NCBI GenBank assembly: GCA_032622095.1
Contig: CP136069.1
Span: forward strand, 186,113,122-186,177,121
DNA from: Siphonodentalium dalli
Lineage: Eukaryota > Mollusca > Scaphopoda > Gadilida > Siphonodentaliidae
DNA: 64,000 nucleotides
Reading direction: 5' to 3'
In this document: in pieces, positions 42,087 to 54,000 of the stretch
How positions within the stretch are numbered: the stretch's first letter is position 1
How the letters are laid out: every line of letters begins with the position of its first letter
Made by a program: the position numbers and the translations under genes
Notes under the pieces: model-generated
Seen by the model: the letters and a program-made list of their open reading frames with translations, nothing else
What the model was told of the DNA's origin: nothing
Databases searched by the model: none

Positions 42087-43491
42087 CAGGGTTTCCGTTA
42101 GTACGGCTCAGCGTCCGTAGGACGGCCTCATTCCCCTCGCAGATTATCTGTTTGGTTCATACATATACCAAATGTCAGTCGCAATATGTCGTAAAAAAAA
42201 ATCGGTTGCAACGGGAGTTTGGGGGTTAACAGAATACTGGTGAAATGCGTGTCAAATAGCGACGTTAGATACAGCGTAATACATGTCGCGGTAACATCAA
42301 AGAAATTAAGCCGGACTGCCGAGTACGCATATTTTTGTGCACGGGATGAAACTACTCATGCTCGAAAATCCCGTGATATCGTAGTACATAATTTGATCAA
42401 AGAATGCCGAATTTCTTAGTCGGGACATTTTTATGCACAGGATTTTCATGGATGAAACTACTCCTTCTCCGAGATCCCGTGCTATCGTACGGTACATAAT
42501 TAATGGGTCCCTCTGCAGAGTCCATGAGGTACAGAACAGAGTTTTAGCCAGCGTGTTATAAAATATAATTTGACGGGAAATGTGAACATGTGCGTCGTTT
42601 TGATTGTGCTTGGGGACCCAAGCGGGAGCCGCAAGACAACACAACTATTATTTACCGTACTTTGACTTTATCTCCATATTGGGGAGGGGGTATGTGTTTG
42701 TCTTTATCCTCCATGTATGTAATATGGATCAAATGAATGGTGTTGTTAACTTGTCACTATGAATTCCCACTATAAAGACTGATTTCGGGACAGGTTCCGT
42801 ATTATTGTGAAATAAATCACTTTGGGATTTTGTTGACTATGCATGGCAATATACGCATAATAAGCAATTGCGGTCGTCAGTTTATGGACTAATAGAGACT
42901 ATTGAACAAGATACGCATTCCGAGTGAATGATGTCGCGACCATTCATATTCCGCCGCTATAAATATCTCCTGCAGACAAACCCTGCAGTATGACGTCACA
43001 GCGCACAAATAGTTTTACGATTGACAGCGTATATCCTAGCTGTCAGTTTCATTTTCACAGAAGCTGCTTTAAATTCTAGGAAATACTTTATTCAATTCTC
43101 CTTGCTATCTATTATTGGTCAATGCATAGATGCTTTGTAGTGTTTTAGATTCATTATACCTGTTGGAATCTTATTGTATAAATTTGTAAACACTAACTCA
43201 TAGGTTGTTCATTAATATATAGTATTCAATCAGACGCAGTCTTACGTTCGTAACTAATTGATTGATTATCTGGACACCATCAACAGAATTAAATCACCCA
43301 CGGAAATGATTGACTTGCGTAATATATACGTAGCTTTGGGTTGCTTTGTGGGACTCTTATGTGCAAGGAAATTGCTACTTTTCAGTGTCAAATAACAAAA
43401 TTATCGCCCGACGGGACGAACCATGGTCGTCCCGTCGCGTTATGTGTTTCCCCAATACGGACTCATTAATTTCCCCCTGGCGGAAACCCTG
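42087..43491. mobile_element. hAT-like non-autonomous element, 1.4 kb
   Basis: Termini CAGGGTTTCCG/CGGAAACCCTG are exact inverses, flanked by TTATAAC on both sides (42080-42086 and 43492-43498; 7 bp, possibly one base of an 8-bp duplication lost). Subterminal GACGGGACGAACC / GGTCGTCCCGTC forms a hairpin at 43411-43437. An internal tandem duplication of about 120 bp lies at 42336-42510 (GGATGAAACTACTC). No transposase. Confidence 0.8.
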
Positions 43492-43622
43492 TTATAACCC
43501 ATATATATTGATGGGCATAAATTGCCATAATCAAAAGCTTGATCCCATGCGCGATTGTCTATACTGATCGATTTCCATTCGTAATCGTATTCTAGTATTG
43601 ACGGATGGGTTTGTTTGTAATC

Positions 43623-43850
43623 ATGGCCGCCCCGCCCCCATGGCATGTGTACCGGCTATCGCAAAATAATGTTAGGATATTATGGTCTCCCATACCAAGG
43701 AAAATAGTTCCTAAGAATGTAAACAATGCAAATGGAGGACATTTTGCCATTATTCAGGATGACAGTACTATTTTCACAGGCAGGGTATTTGGGAAAGTTC
43801 TTGTTTTTCCTCAAAATGATGTCTCCTTGTCTCTAGCCAGATTCTTATAG
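43623..43850 (+). CDS. Candidate 75-residue open frame, function unknown
   Basis: ATG in a favourable context (AATCATGGCC) opens a frame beginning MAAPPPWHVYRLSQNNVRIL, rich in Asn, Val and Ile and without repeats, ending at TAG 43850. A GT donor-like site (GGCAGGTATTTG) near 43784 could make it an exon. No family is recognised and no RNA evidence is available; chance occurrence is quite possible. Confidence 0.22.
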   Translation: MAAPPPWHVYRLSQNNVRILWSPIPRKIVPKNVNNANGGHFAIIQDDSTIFTGRVFGKVLVFPQNDVSLSLARFL

Positions 43851-44097
43851 GACCATTTTGACTGTTCAGTTTGTGCAAAAAGTTAACCATTGGAACTGGA
43901 GAAACGCCGTTTGGGGACATGATTTTTTGTCACTCTACCGCAAGTAAATTCTAACACTAACAGCTAAAATTTCTCTACTAATGACAAGATCTTTGTTTAT
44001 TATTGATTATTATGTGTGAAAAATATGAAGTTGATCCATTCTATGGCCGGTGAGTAATTATTGATCATCTGGAGGTAGGGTGCAATCCGCGGTGCAG

Positions 44098-45253
44098 GGA
44101 ACGGGACTACCCGCCCCCGAGACAACCCGCCCCTATGCTATTTTGGGGGCGGGTTGTCCCGATAAATGAGGGCGGGTTGTCCCGAAATTGTTAATAGTGA
44201 TTATGTTCTTTTATGTTCTTTGATGATATATTATTAAAGATTTTTATCAACAAAACATGTGTTTATTCATTAATTATGTCAATGCGTGGAATGGGATAAA
44301 GAATGACACAATGTTTTGACAACTGAACGGCACTTAAGGTAAATGAAGACTAATTAAAATGGGTGCTTTCAAAACAAACATTTGATGCAAATGGTTCATT
44401 ATCACAGTGTGTTAACAACACTTAGTGGTCGGGATTCATCTCACTGATGTTAACTGGAGGTGAGTATACACAAACAGCCTTTGAACGATGGCGTTGGAAC
44501 TGGACGCAGGCCGTGAATAGACACACACCAACCGTCGGTCTTAAGACAGCATATGGCCAGAAGGGTCGATTGCACAACTTCATCCGTCAGTTGCTGGCTC
44601 TTCCCTTCCTCGATCCGGCTCCACAAATAAGAGAAACGTTCCAGGAGTACTATGACAGAACGTCTGAAGGTTCAAAGATCAGGGAGGTCCTAGACTACAT
44701 GCAGCGCCAGTGGATCACGAGCTCTTCACCCCCCCCCCCCCCCCGGCCCCCCAGAGAGTTGGAGCATATACTCATACATGACGTCCGCACCAACAACGAC
44801 TCGAAGCATGGCATAGACGAATGAATACAATGGGGACCGGCTTAGATTTCTATACCATGGTCCCACTTCTGCAGAAGGAGGCACCAGCCCCAAATTAACC
44901 ATTGTTCGTTTGTTAAACTTATTAAATTTTGTTTTTAATCTTCGTTCATTCCGTTTTTAAATTTCGTTCATTAATTTCGTTCGTAATAAATAAACATATT
45001 ATCGTTGATGCATTTTTGTGTTCATAAGTTATATTATATTACATGTGTATTTATTGTTGTCCATGTTGTTAAATCAAATAAAAATCTATAAAATAACAAC
45101 CCAGTTTCGTTAAACAAACATCTCATAATCCCCTCACACCTCCTAATTAGCCACTGATTACCGCTAATTGATTTTTGGGGGCGGGTTGTCCGGGGGCGGG
45201 TTGTCTCAGAGTGAAAGGGGCGGGTTGTCTCGGGGGCGGGTAGTCACGGACCC
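44098..45253. mobile_element. MULE-like element with GGGCGGGTTGTC tandem TIRs
   Basis: It is flanked by GCGGTGCAG on both sides (44089-44097 and 45254-45262). The inverted ends share GACTACCCGCCCCCGAGACA. Multiple GGGGCGGGTTGTCCC units lie in each arm. The 1156-bp element encloses a transposase-like fragment. The same ends occur at 48388-49058 around a different interior. Confidence 0.9.
44447..44824 (+). pseudogene. MULE-transposase C-terminal-half fragment
   Basis: A 125-residue frame contains FIRQLLALPFLDPAPQIRET, then DYMQRQWI and VRTNND near the end. LALPFLP, W-I and RTNND(VEG)WH occur in that order in animal MULE transposases, directly before the segment found at 33480-33697. A proline run encoded by (C)n at 44730-44743 and an early stop after SKHGIDE interrupt it. 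No complete catalytic DDE set is visible, so it is non-functional. Assignment is by recalled motif order. Confidence 0.55.
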
Positions 45254-45263
45254 GCGGTGCAGG

Positions 45264-47825
45264 CCATCTTGACCAAACTTTGCCATATCCCCTTAAGCCT
45301 AGCTTAGTAAGTTAAGGCTTGAGTGTGTGAGTACATGTACATATACAATGTTCAGACTACCCGGCGGCAAAATACAGTCAACATTCGGAGCTATCGATGT
45401 TTACTAATTGTTTCAACACTGACAACAGACAACACTAAGTGACTAATTGTAGGTCAACATGACGGCTTTCGCAGATTGCTGCTTCCAGAATTTATCAAAT
45501 GTTTTCAAAATGTATCAGGTGTTCAAACAATTGAGTCTGACTCTTATTCTTCTTACAGTCTTGCATAACATGTCAGACTCAGCAGCATGATATGGAAATT
45601 GGAATATAGGCTTTATAGCAGAAGAAATTGAGAAAATGACCTGTTGTAGTGTTGACACAAATTTGACAAAAATAAAATTGGGTCTTCGCCAACTCAATTA
45701 AATTCCGTCTGAGAACCTAAGTAGGACCTGTTTCCGCCAATTATGTATCAATAAGTTTGAGTGATCAGACAATTGAGTTAAAAATTAGTGGGGTGTGGCG
45801 AATTAAAAGTACATTATACCTTTTATTCGGAATTTACAAAACAAAATGCCAAATTAAAAAAAATATCCGGACACCGGAAGTCAAGTATCAAATTTGAGAA
45901 ACTAAAAATCTTTACGGAAAACTCGGATCCGGACAATTGACATCACCAATTTCCGGATTAAAGCCATATGCGAATTCGATCTACTTCTATATGTACAGTA
46001 TACCCCATACCCTCAATGAACTGAGGACTATTACGGTCCCAAAACAATTATACCTATAAATATCCCCTTCAGTCCTTTATGACACATTCAAACTTTGTCG
46101 ATGAAAACGTGACATATGGCATTATATTAAAACTATAATTATTGCGTCAATCTGTGATTGTTTTTGAAAATGAGAAGAAGTTATATTGTGCCAAAAGTGA
46201 CTAGTAATATGTTGACCACTGGAATACATAAATGTATAGTTAAAGGTACTCAACCCGATTCGATGGTCCCCATATCATCAGATTCCAAAAACAACAATAT
46301 TTTTTGAAATGCCGCTTCAGCTATCAGAATCGATTAATTTCCCAAAAATAATGTAACCACAGTTACCTATAGTATAAAATTGCCCAAAACCTGTTATTTA
46401 TCAACATTTTGTTCAACTAAAGCTTGCCGCTTTGTCAAATATCTGACACAAAAAAGCCACTTGGTTTAGAGTTATCCATCTTCGTCCGAAATTTGGTCCG
46501 AGACCGTCTTCTCGTCGGCGTTCACTGGATCACTAAACGTATTGGTGGTGAAAATAATAGATTTAAAAAAATCGATATCTGATCACTCTGAGGTTTGATG
46601 GGCGGGTTCCTCGACTTGAATACAAAATTCTTGTTTACCCCCGAAGCAAATTTTTTTAAATAGTAATATTGAGGGTGCTTTTAATCGGTTTATGCATCTT
46701 TAACAAGTTGTGGTCAAGCGATACAATCACTCAAACCACTTATTTGCCGTTTGACCTGTGCAAGGACGAAATTCAGTTAATCACTTCCAAAAGTCCTAAC
46801 AACCTTTTTGTTTATAATACAAGAACAGAAGAAGTCATTATTGTAATTATGCTCAGTAAGTGCTTCCTCGATATATTCGAATATCATGAATATCAGGAAT
46901 AGACTATCACGCAACGCTCATTTCTCTTCCATGCGTGTACATGAATGGTGTTCGTTTGGGACCCAAAATACCGCGTTCAAAGTTGTATTTTTAAGACTTC
47001 GGTGCGTCTTTCTGGGACATTATACCCGTAGAAAGGTACTTCACGTATTTTTCGGCCTATTTCGATTATCTCTTTCGCAACATTAGCCATATATAGTTTC
47101 TTCGGTATGAAATAATAGATACGAATCGAAGACCGCTGTCCGAAAACGCTTCTATAAATTAATATCGATTTTATTTGGATTTTCTTTTGGTATAAAATAA
47201 CACTGTGCCGTTCAATAATGGTCCCTGATATTCACGGCCGTCTGTTTTATTTGGGTTTTTGTTACTTTCAGTTATTTTAACCATTTAAAATAAGCATGTG
47301 ATACTAAGCATGTGATACATTCTAGGTCTTATCCACTTGATTCGCAATATATAATATTACAATAGATACAATCAATCGGAGTGATTTTGAGGATCGCTTT
47401 CGCTCGGAGCACCACGTCCTATTTATAGAACAAAAAGTGTCCTATTAATCGAAAAAATATAATCGAAATAAAATCAATATTAATTGATAGAATAGTTTCT
47501 GGGCAGGGATTTCCAACTCATATATATACCTATTATTTCATATACATGCAGGAACCTATCTAAAACTTGTTATTTAAAGATATAATCCATCTTTAAAAAC
47601 GCTATGGGAACCCACGGGACCACCAATACGCCGCCAGCTGTTATAAACTCATATCGACCATATTTTAAGCATTATTTAGCTTATCGAAATGTTTGCACAA
47701 TAATGAAAATAATTGAATAAATAATGGTGAATCATCTGAACATTTACTAATTTTAATAAATTCCGGATTTTTGTTAGATATATCATCCGCGGCCTATTCC
47801 ATTACCAATATTTTACATTAACCGT
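45264..47825. other. No gene recognised
   Basis: AT-rich intergenic DNA. ACAATTGAGTCTGACTCTTA (45528) and ATTAAATTCCGTCTGAGAAC (45698) form a weak inverted pair around the minus-strand frame 45515-45697. The 77-codon frame at 46669-46902 has no recognisable domain and no start context. Confidence 0.5.
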
Positions 47826-47830
47826 GAAAA

Positions 47831-47905
47831 CCAATGAAAAGCCGTGTACCTTTCTGCCAATCCACTGGCGGCTCATAAAAGTTTCTCGCGTGGTTGCTGT
47901 GCAAC
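47831..47905 (+). promoter_or_regulatory. AK8 promoter: two CCAAT boxes and an X-box-like palindrome
   Basis: CCAAT occurs at 47831-47835 and 47857-47861. GTTGCTGTGCAAC (47893-47905), a perfect GTTGC-N3-GCAAC palindrome, matches an RFX X-box except for one base and spacing, 91 bp before the AK8 ATG. RFX factors drive ciliary genes and AK8 is a known cilium/sperm-associated kinase in animals, which makes the site plausible. Confidence 0.5.
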
Positions 47906-47995
47906 ACGCTGTCAACAGTTTCCGACTTCGAATTGAAAATTATTTCTTTGCTTTAAACTTTCACTGTGGCTTCGTGTTCAGACCCTTAGCCGAAA

Positions 47996-48079
47996 ATGGA
48001 TGCAACGAAAAGACCTTTCTTGATACCTCCAGAATTCGCAACATACTCAGAAAAATATGGATTGTTCGATATGTATAAG
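47996..48079 (+). CDS. AK8: AK8 coding exon 1
   Basis: Residues 1-28, ending GLFDMYK; donor GTATTC. The IPPEF motif and tyrosine-rich stretch match vertebrate AK8. The ATG follows CGAAA; no upstream in-frame ATG with similarity is seen. Confidence 0.92.
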
Positions 48080-51000
48080 GTATTCTGGTATTGCCACAAA
48101 TTCTTTTTGAAGTTGAATTTAAATTTGAATTGAATAATTCTTCCGATACATACAATCAATGGCAATGCTGCATAGCAGCATACAAGTAATACAACTCCCT
48201 GTGACTGTGAGGCTGTGCCTGTGGGAGTGTGGCCTGTGACCGGAGGCCAAAATTGTTACTGTTATGTTATCCATGAGAATACAGGAGAAGTCGGCCCCCG
48301 CGCGAAGTTGGCCCCGTAGGGCCATACGAAGACGGCCCCACGCGAAGTCGGCCCCATATAATTATGGCATATATAACAACAGAACCAGGGAACGGTTTTC
48401 GGGGCGGGTCGTCCCGATAAACACGGGCGGGTTGACCAGAAATTATTAATAGTAAATTATGTTTTTTTTTGTTCATTGATGTCAATGACAATGATGATAC
48501 TTTTAATTGATATATCATTAAAGATTTTGACCAACAAAACATGCATGTGTTTATATAGTCATTAATTATGTCAATGCGTGGACTGGAGTAAAGAATTTAG
48601 AATGACACAATGTTTTGACAACTTAACTTAGTGTTTTCTTAGCGTTTCCTTAGCGTTTGGGGCAATTTGTTAGCGTTTGAATGTTTGAGAAGACATTTCT
48701 TAGCGTTTGAACCGATGAACGCTAAGAAAACGCTTCTGTTAGTGTTTGAACGTTTAGCATTGATGATCGATCCTTACGACCTAAGCGATTTGTTTTATTC
48801 CTTAGCGTTTAGAAAGTTAAACGCTAAGAAAAACGTTAACATATTTGCGATTTTCTTATTTCTTTGCATTTAGAAAGTTAATGCGAAGAAAAACGCTAAC
48901 ATCTCTGCTCTGTTATTATAAGCATTGATGGATCTGAACGCCCCCTGAATTAGCCCCTAATTACCCCTAATTAATTTTAGGCGGGTGGGTTGTCCCAGGG
49001 CGGGTTGTCTCGGAGTGAAACGGGGCGGGTCGTCTCAGGGGCAGGTAGTCACGGACCCACAGAACCATTGTTTAATTTTATCATTATTTATTTTATGATA
49101 TGAAATATGAAACTGATAATAATGATAATGACAAATATATTAATAACAATTTCAATTAACAAATTCAAACATCGTCATCGTCGCTATCACTGTCGCTGTC
49201 GTTATACATAGTTATGTATTCAATGTCTTTACCTGGGGTGTTTTTGCATTAGTCTGCATGTTTTGCGTTTGAGGTGAATTAATTCTAATGACGTAATATT
49301 TCCTGTGATACTCTCCATGTATTTTGCTTTTTTTTTATTTTTGTTTTTGGGCATGCAGCCGCATGCTATGTCAATGCCATTCTTAATTATGTCGGATATT
49401 AATTTGGCTGCCATTTCGATGTCATTTGGGGTGTTAATTTCTGTATTGCTAATGTTTAAGTTTATGTATTCCCTAAATTTGTCCCGTATGGAAATCGGAT
49501 AGCTGGGCTAACCTTGAAGTTATATACGTCTATAAATCCGAAGTGAGAATAATGAGCTAATGGCTTCGTTCGCTAAGCAGCAATAAACAGTACTTAGCGC
49601 TTTCTTTCATTGTATGTCGGCAACTATCATATTTTTATAACTGAGTCTGTCGAGCCGCTGTCAGTGACTGCCCATAAGTGAAGATCATTTTGTTATTACA
49701 ACTAAGAAAACATTGCGGACTTCACAATTAGCCTACACAAACACTACACTAACTCAACCAAATTTAAGTTGGGGACCTCACAATTAGACAAAATAAACAC
49801 TATCTCAATAAAATTAAGCCGATTTAATCCATTCTAATTAATGCTGAATAGGTCATTGTCGCATGGTTTAATCTGTCAAAAAGACACCCAGGATCTCTTT
49901 AAACTGTCAAAAAGACACCCAGGATCTCGTAAACTGTCAAAAAGACACCCAGGATCTCAAAGTCTCGCCAAACAATGGGAATTTTGTTTAGTCGTCTGCT
50001 ATTAATATTATGATAATTATTTGTTTGTGATCGGAATGAAATATCAACGAAATTTAATTCGGCTGTGAGTCTGACTGACAGCGCAATTCCGCATCCTTGA
50101 TAGTTGGACCAATATTAATAGCAGACGACTAAAAAAAATTCCTGTGTGTCTTTTTGACAGTTTAAGAGATCCTGTGTGTCTTTTTGACAGTTTAAGAGAT
50201 CCTGTGTGTCTTTTTGACAGTTTAAGAGATCCTGTGTGTCTTTTTGACAGTTTAAGAGATCCTGGGTGTCTTTTTGACAGAAACCATGCGACAATGACCT
50301 ATTCATGCAGCCTAATTAATGGGGCCAACTTCTCTGGGGCCGACTTCGCGTGGGGCCGACTTCGCCAGATACCTCCATAATAGTGTATGTTATTTTGAAG
50401 GTATTCTCATTCTGAATCCAAAACATGAATTATTTTTAAATGACATTGAGTATTAAAAAAAGTTGTCTTAATATGAGCGATTGAATTTTTTTAATTTCCC
50501 ATATTTTCTGGAGTTGGAAATTTTGGCCTCCAGACACTACACCTACGACGTTATGTTATTTCGACGTAAACACATGGCGTTTTGTGTACCACAAAATATC
50601 ACCATGTGCTCTCTAGGGAAAACAAAAAAAAAACTCAAATTGGGCCGAGTTGGGCCGCGACTTTGCCCATATCACCAGAAAGAAGATCACACGTGACAAG
50701 CTTCATTTTAACTTTAAGTGCAAAAATAAATGTGTAATGTGTATAGTTGCATAAGATTTTTTTACAGCTCCTTAATATGATAAAAGTGTAATTTTCATAA
50801 CAAAACTTGTAAAGCATGCGTTTAACATCAGGCGATCGCTTGCACAAATTATGTAAATTAGGGGGAATTTCTTTGCACAATTGAGGTTATTAATACAACA
50901 GGAATACTTCATAAAAGTTTCTACCCATAATTCTACTTTTTACTATGTCACTTATGAGCCATATAAGGCTATATGACCTAACGCGAAACGAGAGGTTGCA

Positions 51001-54000
51001 AGAATCAAGATGTTGGTCCCCATAAATTGCATAATTGCAGAAAATGGAGACTGTATCCTGTTTTCAATTGGCTGGAACTCCGTTGAGCCAAACCTAATTT
51101 AGATAAAAAAAATTACAGCTAAAACAGCTGTATTATGAATTTTTTGAATCACTAAATCATTTTTCGTGTCATTGAGTATTTATTGAGATAGAATAGGAAA
51201 CCAGCCACGACGTCATGACGTTCCGGTCGCTACGGCGGCGTACGTGCCAGGACGATGTTATGGGTAGCGGGGTAATGTCGCAAGAGCTATACTCGTCGTT
51301 GACCTCAATAAATGGTATACATGTACTCGTAGGGTGCGCATCTATTATTAAATCCCAAATCGACTTCATTCCACTCGCATGTGCAATTTGGCTTAATTAT
51401 ATATCAAGATGTTGGTGTTTTAGAAACCACCCGAAAAAGACCCGTTAATTAGTTGAAGATAACATGACTGCAAATTCTGAAGTGAAGGTCGAGTGTAGCT
51501 CTTGCAATATTACCCCTCTACCGACGTTATGACGTCATGGGATTTGGCCAAAAAGTTTGACTCATTTTAGCTTTATAAAAGTGTGTTGTGTTTTGGGGTG
51601 TTTCGTGTAATAAGAATAATGGCTATTTGGGCCTGGAGTTGATTTTATCTTTGCTAGTACATCATGAAAGTGATTCGCTGATTCAGTGATTGGCTAGCTC
51701 ATTTCTCAAATAAAGATAATCTTGTTCAGCAGTTAAATAAGTTATGAATAAAGTAATGATCAACATTGACAAGTTCAAATCTGCCCTTCAAATTCAATGT
51801 GAAGGAGTGTTTCAATGTCGATGGTACCCGAATAAAAGTGATTCTATGATATTCATATATATACATGTACTACCATAGAGAGCTTTCCGATGAATGGCAA
51901 CAAGTCATATTTCCAACTAAATCCTGAAAAATTACCCATAATTTTGCTGTGGTTAAGTGGTCAATTACTTTGGGCATTACTGTAATATATATAGTATGTG
52001 CAAAATTTCAAGAGATTCTATGGTAGACAACATATTTTTTTTATCGATCCTAAAATTTAAGACACACAAAAATTGAAAAATCCCTTATCATAATTAAGTC
52101 CATTAAATTAATTTAAATGTTGATGTTGTCAGTGCCCAATTACGTCAAAACGGAGTCACACAGTGCCATGCAATGATAACTCAATGGAAGGAATGGCTGA
52201 AAAAATGCTTGTTTTTCAGAGCTTCAAATAACATTTAAATCGATTGTTATTTACAATAAGATAAAGAAACAATGATATAAACATTTCCATATTGTTTTGG
52301 TTTTGAAATTTTTTGTCACATCCCTACTCCTTGCAGGCGTATCAGATTAGAGTGATTGACATAATAACAGCGGTAATTATGGTGCTCATTTAATTTGGAG
52401 TGTAGATGTAATTGTTGTGCATGATTAACTTTAAAGGGGCTTAAAAAGATATGAGGACATCCTGTTGTATCATTGAAACTTCATTATAGAAAGGATAATA
52501 ATTAACAGATAAAAACATGGATACTCAAAATACATAGCACAGTTAACTACAATGTCTTTAGTCTGAAGTTCTGAACTTTAGTCTGTCGTTGTCGCTGGTC
52601 GTCTGTTGAAGTTGTTGATCAAGGTTCTTGCATTTTACTAACTTACGATATCTTTGCAGAGATTGCTGGAACAACTGATAATACACAGGCCTGATCGACC
52701 ATTGCCATTTTTGATTGATCTTCTCAAGAAAGAAAACGATGATGGTAAGCAATCTTATTTTATAATAGACTAAGAGTAGAGTTTTACATGGGGCATTTAA
52801 CAAGCTTGGAGCCAAGCCTTGAAATAGGGTGTCTGTCATTTGCAGAATGAGGTCCCCACAGGGTGAATTTAGTGATGCTACCCCGCATAGCGGTCTAGCA
52901 TCACCAAATTCACCCTCTGGGGACCTCATTCTGCTTACACCTCAGCAGAATGAGGTTCCCAGAGGGTGAATTTGGTGATGCTAGCCCGCTATGCGGGGTA
53001 GCATCACTAAATTCGCCCTCTGGGGACCTCATTCTGCAAATGACAGACACCCTATTTCAAGGCTTGCTTGGAGCTTATTTCTTCAAAGTGTTAAATAAGA
53101 ATAAGGCCATCAAAAAAGATTCAGTTTCTGCACATGATTCCACCAAAGACTCTACAAAAAATCACCTGACCCTTGATATTGGTTTTAAAAGTAATTGAAA
53201 ATATAAAAAACTCACATTTCTTGTCTACTGGTTTTTTTTTGTCCAGATAATTGCTCTCCACTGTATAAAATCAAACAAAGAGTTAAGGAACCATTTCCCC
53301 CTGTAAACATGTCAACTGAAAGCCAGAATTAGATTGACCCAACTAGCACTAATATCTCAGTGAAATGGGTTATGCTACATGTACATGTAGTCTATAGGAT
53401 CTCATTGAAATTTGCGATAATGTTCAGTATTGTTCACTATCATTCACAATGCCGGAGGCCTTTTAATGAGATATTAATCAGTCATGTTCGCATTTTCCCT
53501 TTTATTTGCTGTAATATTTGGGTTTCATTCCACCTAATATTTGGGTTTCGTCGACCAGTACCCGAGGCACAACCTATTGTTTTATCTGTGTAATGTAACT
53601 TGATGGCTATAGTCAACATTTCAAATGAAATGACTTTTTCTTCCCTTTCAGTGCCACAGCTAATGATTCTAGGGCCACCAGCCTCAGGAAAGCGTAGCAT
53701 TGCCAAGATGGTGTGTACTAAGCTAAGAACTGCTCACCTCACCATCGATAACATGGTGTCCGAGGCAGAAATTAGTCACAGAAACGAGGCAGAAGCATAT
53801 CTCAAGAAAAAACAGGTATGGCTGATTGATTAACCCTTCCATGACTGCAGCTTCCTGAAATTTTGCAAAAACCCTGTGCCAGTGCATTCGCTTAAAAATG
53901 CGAGTAACCCATAGGGTGCCAATATAAGAGAATGCATTTGCCTAACAATATTTATCTTGACCTTGTAAGCCAGTGCATTCTCTTATATATGTGAGGCTCC

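Larger units (their letters stand above)
48285..50368. mobile_element. Composite MULE-like element with GAAGTCGGCCCCACGC tandem TIRs
   Basis: Left termini at 48285-48355 and right termini at 50320-50368 carry GCGAAGTCGGCCCCAC-type units in opposite orientation (three or four on each side). The interior holds two later insertions: 48388-49058 and 49843-50311. A remaining core at 49100-49540 contains a minus-strand frame (49229-49414 plus upstream codons) of Lys/Ile/Asn-rich sequence that I cannot identify. The target duplication is not clear (AGAATAC versus AGATACC). It lies in AK8 intron 1. Confidence 0.75.

Noticed and set aside
46669-47086. Open frames of 66-77 codons
   Set aside because: AT-rich, no domain, no splice support, no start context.
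49229-49414. LINE protein fragment on the minus strand
   Set aside because: Lys-rich sequence loosely recalls the linker between endonuclease and reverse transcriptase, but no diagnostic motif is present.
52558-52929. 123-residue minus-strand frame across AK8 exon 2
   Set aside because: It is a shadow of the plus-strand exon joined to MITE sequence; the plus strand has splice sites and family similarity.
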